64,000 nt of DNA from an uncultured Oscillospiraceae bacterium (GTDB taxonomy: Bacteria; Bacillota; Clostridia; Oscillospirales; Oscillospiraceae): contig CAJTVM010000003.1 in assembly GCA_910579595.1 (NCBI GenBank), positions 1 to 64,000 of the forward strand, in the 5' to 3' direction. Made by a program: the position numbers and the translations under genes. Shown piece after piece: positions 57,751 to 64,000 of the stretch; the first letter of the stretch is position 1; each line of letters begins with the position of its first letter. The notes beneath the pieces were generated by a model that worked only from the letters and a program-made list of their open reading frames with translations, did not search any database and was not told the DNA's origin.

Positions 57751-60700
57751 TCACATCGTCAGGACGAAGTGGAAGATGATCGCCGCCTCCGCCCGGGTGA
57801 TGGGATTGTGGGGATTCAGACGGCCGCTGGTAGAGCCGTTTACCGCCCCAAGCTGCACCAGGGCGCTCACCGCGTTTCTGGCGTAGTCGTTCACGGAACC
57901 GCCGTCAGAGAACTGGTTCAGCACAGAGGTGGACGCCGGCGCGATGTTCCAGCCCGCGGCGTTCAGCGCGTTGTAGATCATCAGCATACCGTCCTCCCTG
58001 GTGACCTCGCCGTTGGGGTTGAAGTAGCCGCCGCTGATAATGCCCAACCGCTTGGCGGTAGCAGCCGCCTGGGAATAGTAAGCGTTGAGGGGCACATCGG
58101 CAAAGCTGTATTCGTTGTTTCCGCTAAGCCGGAAGGCACGGCACAGCATGAGCACAAAATCACACCGCTTGATGTGGCTGTTGGGGCTGAAGGTGGTGGC
58201 GGACGTCCCCTTCACCACGTTGTTCCGGTACAGGTAGTCCACCGACGGGGCCGCCCAGGTGTGGTAATACATATCGTTGAAGTAGGCGGAATTCCCGGTG
58301 CTGGTGATGTTGAACATGATGCGCCCGCTGACGGCCTGACCGCTGGTGCTCACGGCGGTATAGCCCACGCCCACCTGGCCCGTGCACCGGCCCCTGGGGA
58401 CGAAGCTGATTTGGTCAATGCCGGAGGTGCCGGAGGCATAGTACCGGGTGCCGGTAGTCACCGGGGTTCCGGTACCCAGGCCCGAATAGTTGAGGCACAG
58501 CTTGCCGGCGGTGGTGTCGGGCAGGTTGTTGAAGGTGATGTAGGACAGGCTGCCGTTCAGCGCATTGCCCGCCGCGGAGGCCACCCGGGAGGAGGACAGC
58601 GCGATGGGGTTGGCAGTCGTGCCGGAGTAGGTAATCTCGCTGGAGACAGGGGGCGTCACCACGATGGTCACCACGTCGCTGAAGGTGGCACCGCTCTCAC
58701 TGGTCCCGGTGAAGGGGATTGTAAAAGTCCCGGTGTAGCCGGTGGCGGCCTGGAAATAGATGTTCTCGATCAGGTTGGAGGTGCTGCTTCCTGAGCGCAG
58801 GAACCGGGTTCCGGTGGTCACGTTGTTGGGCGTGGAGCTGTTCCCACGGGTAAAGCGCAGACTGCCCTGGCTGGTCCCGGGCAGACCATTAAACTGGATG
58901 GAGGCCAGGTTCCTGCCCAGCTTGGTGACGCACAGGGTGTTGAAATCACCGGCGTTGAAATTCACCGACCTGCCGGTGAACACCGTGTAGCGCAGCCCGG
59001 TCTGCTCCGACGGGGTGGAGTTGGTTCCGCTGCCCAGGCTGATGTGAACGGTGCCGGTGAAGGTGTTCCCCCGGGTGGTGTACCCGGTGTAGGGGATGTC
59101 CACCCGGCCGGGGGTGGTGGTGGTGGGCACAAAAGCCACGCCGCTGATGGTGGGGGTGCCGTTGTAATTGTAGTCAGTGGTGGAGGACACCGTGCCGTCA
59201 AAATGGCTGAAGCCCTGATAATTGTAGAACAAGGTGCCTTGGTCGGCGGACGGCTGGGTGAAGCGCACATGGGACAGCGACTCGCCCATGGCCAGACGGC
59301 AGGCGGTGCTGAAGTCGGCGGGCCGGAAGTTGACCCAGCTGTCCTCCCGCACGGAATAGGAGATGTCCGAGGCGCTGGATCCGCTCCCGGTGTCGTTGGT
59401 GACGTTGATGGTCACCGTGCCGGAGATGCTCCGCCCAGAGGTATCCGCGCCCTTGTAGGGGATCCGCACGGTGCCCTGGTAGCCAGCGGCGGGCACAAAG
59501 GCCACGTCATCCAGGCTGGGGGTGCCGGTGCGGTAGTAGACGTCGCTGGAGGTCACCCGGTTCCCCGGCTGGCTGGAGCTGGTGTACTTGTAGTAGAGGG
59601 TGCCGGTGTTCTCCAGGGGCGGGGTGAAGGACACAGAACGGATATTGGAATGGATGCGGTTGAAGTCGGCGGCCAGGAAGTTGACCGGGGAGCCCGCCTT
59701 GCCGCCGTACATCACATCGCCGGTGCCGTTCACCGTGATGCGAATGACGCCGTTGACGGACTGGTTATTGGTGGACCAGGCAGTGTAGCTGATCTCCGCC
59801 GTACCGCTGAAGGTGGTGCGGGGCACGAAGGAGAGATCGCTCACTGGGCGCTGGCCCTGTGGCGCGGTGCCGGGGTAATACCGGTCCTGGATGCCCACGC
59901 CCGCGCCGGTGTCGTCAGCGGAGAAGTGCTTGTCGTGGAGGATGCCCTGGTCTGTGGAGGAAACCGCCAGATTGGTGATATAGGACAGGCTCGCGTTGGT
60001 TTTGGTCTGGCAGGCGGACTGGATCCTGCTGATCAGATTGCTGAACTCGTAGGCCACACCGGGCTTGGTGGAGATGCCCTCAATGACGCCCGCAGTGTCC
60101 TTTGTCACCGTGACGTTGCAGATGGCGGTGTAGGTGCCCTTGGTGGCGGTGATGATGGCGGTGCCCTCGTGGCGGGCGGTGATGGTGGTGGTGCCGCTGT
60201 TCTTGTTGCTCACCGACACCACGGACGGGTCGCTGGAGATCCAGTCAACCGCCGGGTCGCCATTAAAGGCGGAGCCCAGTACCTGCCCCTCGATCTGCCG
60301 GTGCTGGCCCTCCATCAGGGTCAGAGAGGTGATGGGGGAGCTCGCGTCGTTCAAAATGGTAACGCCGGAGACAGTCACCTCGATCTCAGCGGGATCAATA
60401 TTCCGGTCCTTGCCATTGTGATCCACCGGCACGGCGGTGATGGTAGTCTTGCCAGGGGCCACCGCCGTGATCCGCGTCTGGAGGCCCTGGCCGCTGCCCA
60501 CGGTGGCAATCGCGGGGTTCTTGCTCACCCAGTGGATGGGATCGGCGGGAGGATAGTCCCCGTTCGGGGTGAGAATGGCGGTAACATCGACATAATTGTT
60601 GCCGGTGTTTCGGAACGTATAGGTGTATTTATTGGTGCCCGCTTGATTGGAATCATAGTTAAACGCAAGGTTAATGAACTCGGCCTTATGGGTAACCGTC

Positions 60701-62253
60701 ACAACGCAGATGGCCTGCACTCCGCCAAAGTCCGCCGTGGCAATGACAGCGGCCTGCCCCGCCCCTACGGCGGTTACCTTGCCCGTTTTTTCGTCTACCT
60801 TGATGATATTTTCGTCCGCATCGTTGGTGGACCATGTCACCGTTTTCACAGGAGTATTGGAGGGCAAGACGCTTTTCACCGTCAGCGTAAAGGAATCGTC
60901 CACGGGCATACTGTGGGTGGTTTCGCTCAGCGTGATGGACGTGACGGGGATCGAATTGCCATCCAGGACGGTAATCTTGCTGGTGGCGGTCTTTGTCACT
61001 TTCCCGCCCCTTGCGTTCGTGAACACAGCCGTCGCCGTAATGGTGGCGGTACCGGCATTCACGGCGGTGACCAGGCCATTTGCATCCACCGTGGCCACCC
61101 TTGTGTTGCTGGAACGGTACGTCACGACTGCGGTCGCGCTGTTTTCGCCGGTGGGGGTGGCGGTGAGCTGCGCCGTTTGTACCGGCGGGTTCGCCGCAAG
61201 GTTCAGCACCACATTGGCCGGGGTCATCGTCAGCGCGGACGCGGAATCCTTTACGGTTACCACACAGCTGCTGGACAACCCGCTGCCATCCTTTGCCGTG
61301 GCGGTCACGGTAGCGCTGCCCGGTTTTTCAGCGGTGATTTCGCCGGTTTCCGCGTTCACCGTGACAGCGTCCCCGCTGGTGACTTGCCAGGAGAGCTGCT
61401 TGTTGGCGGCATTGGTGGGCAGAATGGTAATTTCCGAAGCCTTGAAGGTGTAGGTATCCCCGGCGGTCATTGTGAGCACAGGGGGCAGATGCAGATAAGT
61501 GATCAGTTTATCGGTATTTGCAACAATTCTCAAACTCCAAGTCTTGACAACAGTCCCTTTTAACGACATTGTGATGGAAACCGATCCCGAGTTGAGCAGC
61601 TGTATGGCTTTAATTTTTGCGTTGATGCTGGTGCCATTGCGTTCATGGGTGATTTCCAAATAAGACGCGGGGTAGTCGAAGGTGATATCGTCATTTTCGA
61701 GAAACTCCGCAACGGCAGGATCTGTAATGCCAATATTCAGGTCAATTGTTTTGCCGACAGCCACAGGTCCGATCTCATCCGGCGCGGTAATGGGGGCGGC
61801 GTTACAATAGACATGACACGTAAGTGTTGGAAATTGAAGCATGGGGTCGCCATTGGAATCCAGACGGCTCACCTGGATAGTTCCGCCGGATACCGTCTGT
61901 GTCGCGGACACGTTCACTGTGATGGACTTGGTGGCGTCATTGTATATGTCGTCATTGACTGGAATCCTTTGCGTTCCGGCGTTTCCATTCACCGTAACGT
62001 TCGTGGAGGGCGCCAAAACCACAGTCTCGCCCTTGGCCACCCCTTTGATGACCAGCTCTTTGACGGAGGAGGTGCTCGCTAAAATAATCACCCGCTCAAG
62101 CTCCAGCGCTTGGGGTTCGGCCGGCGTCACGGTGCCGGTTCCGTCACCGCTGCCATCGCCAGGATCCGCCCACGCGGGGGTGACGCACAAGGATGCCGCT
62201 AAAATCCACGCCAGGGCCAAGGCGGACAGGCGGCGCAAAAATTGATGTTTCAT
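57751..62253 (-). CDS. Large S-layer-anchored protein with Ig-like and tandem repeats
   Basis: This 1500-residue protein has a signal peptide (1-29), several Big2-like bacterial Ig domains in about 250-720 (runs such as TWSTNDADENIIKVDEKTGK), then five tandem modules of about 110-130 residues (740-1310) sharing GTLYYNY-like, SFVP and IPYTG blocks, and three SLH repeats at the C-terminus (SFADVPLNAYYSQAAATAKR). SLH repeats bind cell-wall polysaccharides. No catalytic site was seen, so it may be a structural or adhesion protein. The ATG follows GGAGCAGT. Confidence 0.9.
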   Translation of the reverse strand: MKHQFLRRLSALALAWILAASLCVTPAWADPGDGSGDGTGTVTPAEPQALELERVIILASTSSVKELVIKGVAKGETVVLAPSTNVTVNGNAGTQRIPVNDDIYNDATKSITVNVSATQTVSGGTIQVSRLDSNGDPMLQFPTLTCHVYCNAAPITAPDEIGPVAVGKTIDLNIGITDPAVAEFLENDDITFDYPASYLEITHERNGTSINAKIKAIQLLNSGSVSITMSLKGTVVKTWSLRIVANTDKLITYLHLPPVLTMTAGDTYTFKASEITILPTNAANKQLSWQVTSGDAVTVNAETGEITAEKPGSATVTATAKDGSGLSSSCVVTVKDSASALTMTPANVVLNLAANPPVQTAQLTATPTGENSATAVVTYRSSNTRVATVDANGLVTAVNAGTATITATAVFTNARGGKVTKTATSKITVLDGNSIPVTSITLSETTHSMPVDDSFTLTVKSVLPSNTPVKTVTWSTNDADENIIKVDEKTGKVTAVGAGQAAVIATADFGGVQAICVVTVTHKAEFINLAFNYDSNQAGTNKYTYTFRNTGNNYVDVTAILTPNGDYPPADPIHWVSKNPAIATVGSGQGLQTRITAVAPGKTTITAVPVDHNGKDRNIDPAEIEVTVSGVTILNDASSPITSLTLMEGQHRQIEGQVLGSAFNGDPAVDWISSDPSVVSVSNKNSGTTTITARHEGTAIITATKGTYTAICNVTVTKDTAGVIEGISTKPGVAYEFSNLISRIQSACQTKTNASLSYITNLAVSSTDQGILHDKHFSADDTGAGVGIQDRYYPGTAPQGQRPVSDLSFVPRTTFSGTAEISYTAWSTNNQSVNGVIRITVNGTGDVMYGGKAGSPVNFLAADFNRIHSNIRSVSFTPPLENTGTLYYKYTSSSQPGNRVTSSDVYYRTGTPSLDDVAFVPAAGYQGTVRIPYKGADTSGRSISGTVTINVTNDTGSGSSASDISYSVREDSWVNFRPADFSTACRLAMGESLSHVRFTQPSADQGTLFYNYQGFSHFDGTVSSTTDYNYNGTPTISGVAFVPTTTTPGRVDIPYTGYTTRGNTFTGTVHISLGSGTNSTPSEQTGLRYTVFTGRSVNFNAGDFNTLCVTKLGRNLASIQFNGLPGTSQGSLRFTRGNSSTPNNVTTGTRFLRSGSSTSNLIENIYFQAATGYTGTFTIPFTGTSESGATFSDVVTIVVTPPVSSEITYSGTTANPIALSSSRVASAAGNALNGSLSYITFNNLPDTTAGKLCLNYSGLGTGTPVTTGTRYYASGTSGIDQISFVPRGRCTGQVGVGYTAVSTSGQAVSGRIMFNITSTGNSAYFNDMYYHTWAAPSVDYLYRNNVVKGTSATTFSPNSHIKRCDFVLMLCRAFRLSGNNEYSFADVPLNAYYSQAAATAKRLGIISGGYFNPNGEVTREDGMLMIYNALNAAGWNIAPASTSVLNQFSDGGSVNDYARNAVSALVQLGAVNGSTSGRLNPHNPITRAEAAIIFHFVLTM

Positions 62254-62293
62254 ATTCTCACTGCTCCTTTGCGGGGAAGTCGTTTCAAGTGAT

Positions 62294-62321
62294 GGGAGCG
62301 GGCGGGGGTCCGCCCGCTCCC
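62294..62321 (-). terminator. Terminator between the two large surface-protein genes
   Basis: A 12-bp perfect stem (GGGAGCGGGCGG and complement) with a 4-base loop lies 19 bases past the stop codon of the partial gene; the T run is short. Confidence 0.65.
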
Positions 62322-62339
62322 GGGATCATGATTTGTAGT

Positions 62340-64000
62340 TTAGGTTCCCGGCACTCCGTTGATGGTATAGCTGAAGGTTCTCTCGGCTACAGGTGCGGAT
62401 GGATTGTCACAACGGATGTTAACCACATAGACCTGGCAGGGTGTTCCCCAACGGTTGCAGGCATTGTTGACCGTAACCGAAATCGCGGCGGACGGGCAAT
62501 CCGTTACGCTAAGCTCAATGGTCGGGCCTGTGGGTGTGTTGCTGCCATCAGCCGCGATCTCCGCGAACGTTGAACGGACAATCCCGCCAAGTCCCGCGTA
62601 CGAGGTACCAGCAATATTCCCAGTCGTCTTGCTCTGCGCAAGCGGCGTGCGCTGATTATTGTAAAGGTTTTTGTCGAAGTTAAGCAAAATCGAACCTTGT
62701 ATCGTGTTGTTGGCATCATAGTAAAGCCCCAGGGAAGCAGAGGTCAGAATGGGCGGCGCGTCGTCCATGACCTGGAGCGGATAGGTGGCACGGAACCCGG
62801 TAGCCGCGTCGGAACCGCCCCTTGCGTACGCAAGGCACATATACTCCGTATCCGGCTGCAAATTTTGGTCGGAGAAACGCAAGGGAAGTTTCCCTTCGGT
62901 GGCGTTCCCCGTGACAGAAACCGTCTGTGTCTGGGTATACGCCTTGACTACCGTGGGCGCGCTGGTAGTCTCGATCAACTGGCGCACAGTACGCTTGATG
63001 TCGTCATTGGCAAAGTAGTCGAACACGGAGCAGCCGCCGCCCGCATCGTAATCCTCAAACAGGGCGTCCCGTACCAAATAATCGCTGCCTTTGTTCAGGG
63101 CCGCAAACGAGGAACTCAAACCGTCCTTTACATACTGCGCAAAGAGCGCTTTACCGTTATTTGCGGTTGCATCGTTCAGCAGGACACTAAAGTTCCCCTG
63201 ATCCAAGCCGGTTTCCACCAGCAGCACGGAGCGCACGTCGGAGGTGCGATCCACGATGGCGTCCACCGAGGTGGCGCTGGTGCCCTGCAGTTTCAGGATG
63301 GGCCGATCAGGCATACTCGTGGTAAAGCGGTAGCAGTAGATGCTATCCGCGTAGACGGCGGACACGCCCCGGGTCAGCAGGCAGACCAGGTATACCTTGT
63401 TGGACTCCAGCTTCCCGTTCAGGTCGATGGTAGCCCGAGTATAGGCGGGAACGCTGGCCGTGGTGCCCTTAAACACGTTGGCAAATGTTTGGCTGTTGAT
63501 GAAGGAGTCCCTGACGGGCGTTGTAACCGGATACCTGTTATCCACCGTCTCCGATACCTTGATGCCCTCATTGCCCTCGGCGCCGCCGCCGGTCATACGG
63601 GGCACATCGCCCAAGACAGGAACGATGTTGCCTGTCTGAAACACATCCATAGCGGCGATGTAATTCGTTCCCACCTTCTGGAGGTCGGTTTCCGACAGCT
63701 CCACATCAGCGCTCAAATCGGTTGTGACTCCATTTTCCGTCTTTTGCAGGTTGCTCAGGGGGATCACCAGATAGTAGACCTGACCCGGGCTGTTCAGCGT
63801 CATGCTGATCTCCGCGCCCACGTCGTGGATCTCCACGGTGGGCCGGCCGTTGATCTCCGGCGGCCTGCTGTCCGTAAAGAGCTTGGTCATGGTGAAGGGG
63901 TCGGGGGTGCCCACGGAGGAAACGCCCAGTCCCAGCGCCTTGTCGTAATCCGTCTGGGTACTGCCGTTGATCACCTGGTTGGACAGCACGCTCTGCGTCC
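62340..64000 (-). CDS. Large surface-like protein, 5' end beyond window
   Basis: The frame is open to the right edge of the window, so only the C-terminal ~553 residues are seen. The text is rich in Thr, Val, Asp and Asn with beta-strand-like periodicity (YLVIPLSNLQKTENGVTTDL) and ends in TINGVPGT without SLH repeats. A GTG at 63989 is only the first internal start-like codon. It precedes the 1500-residue SLH gene on the same strand, 86 bases apart, so the two may be partners at the cell surface. No family is recognised. Confidence 0.75.
   Translation of the reverse strand, partial: TQSVLSNQVINGSTQTDYDKALGLGVSSVGTPDPFTMTKLFTDSRPPEINGRPTVEIHDVGAEISMTLNSPGQVYYLVIPLSNLQKTENGVTTDLSADVELSETDLQKVGTNYIAAMDVFQTGNIVPVLGDVPRMTGGGAEGNEGIKVSETVDNRYPVTTPVRDSFINSQTFANVFKGTTASVPAYTRATIDLNGKLESNKVYLVCLLTRGVSAVYADSIYCYRFTTSMPDRPILKLQGTSATSVDAIVDRTSDVRSVLLVETGLDQGNFSVLLNDATANNGKALFAQYVKDGLSSSFAALNKGSDYLVRDALFEDYDAGGGCSVFDYFANDDIKRTVRQLIETTSAPTVVKAYTQTQTVSVTGNATEGKLPLRFSDQNLQPDTEYMCLAYARGGSDAATGFRATYPLQVMDDAPPILTSASLGLYYDANNTIQGSILLNFDKNLYNNQRTPLAQSKTTGNIAGTSYAGLGGIVRSTFAEIAADGSNTPTGPTIELSVTDCPSAAISVTVNNACNRWGTPCQVYVVNIRCDNPSAPVAERTFSYTINGVPGT

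Noticed and set aside
59044..61563. An 839-codon plus-strand frame
   Set aside because: It is antisense to the SLH surface protein; composition only reflects the codon bias of the real strand.

Overview
The window looks like the chromosome of a GC-rich anaerobic gut Firmicute of the class Clostridia, most likely Oscillospiraceae-like. This is inferred from family content and style, not from any marker search. Typical Firmicute families are present (YlmH-type S4 protein, DUF896/YnzC, YtrA-type GntR, MsmX-type shared ABC ATPase, LplB/LplC permeases, CotH, SLH-anchored surface proteins, BioY), with strong AGGAGG ribosome sites and clear TTGACA-N17-TATAAT promoters. I see no rRNA, tRNA or CRISPR array.

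Layout. 1-4.3 kb: a membrane-anchored XRE regulator, then a VTC polyphosphate-polymerase-like / DUF4956 / CotH operon. 4.3-13 kb: a carbohydrate locus with GH32 fructosidase, solute-binding lipoprotein, two permeases, a divergent LacI regulator and three envelope proteins; repeated TGAAACG-type boxes link both promoter regions. 13-21.7 kb: a zinc-ribbon membrane protein with an ABC exporter (ATPase plus fused double permease), then a GH3 hexosaminidase and a zinc-ribbon/VWA/C-type-lectin protein. 22-25.3 kb: phage and integrase debris, pth, prs and an HD protein. 25.4-32.5 kb: a YtrA-GntR/ABC operon, HtrA protease, AI-2E and AEC transporters. 32.6-35.9 kb: ABC exporter, Nudix, YlmH and DUF896 operon.

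36-43.7 kb: a very large secreted GH3 enzyme with SLH repeats lies downstream of a LytS-like kinase and a response regulator with a BTAD (SARP-like) output. The GH3 promoter carries two heptamers at 11-bp period exactly 8 bp from the -10 box, the known SARP geometry. 43.7-48.5 kb: XRE and integrase pseudogenes, ychF, and an operon of a membrane-anchored XRE protein with two small secreted proteins. 48.7-52.2 kb: an orphan MsmX-type ATPase, which could energise the ATPase-less sugar transporter at 6-9.5 kb, a sugar-transfer ATP-grasp protein, and bioY under a BirA-type operator. 52.2-57.6 kb: a divergent small gene/XRE pair over a perfect palindrome, a secreted-protein-like HENEH protein, a P-loop kinase fusion, MATE exporter and PilZ protein. 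57.7-64 kb: a 1500-residue SLH surface protein and the 3' part of another large protein that runs off the window.

Repeats are notable. A ~165-bp element with 19-bp terminal inverted repeats occurs three times in full and once truncated (MITE-like). A second ~100-bp element begins exactly at the stop codons of two unrelated genes. A cluster of five hairpins lies between two divergent genes near 51.3 kb.
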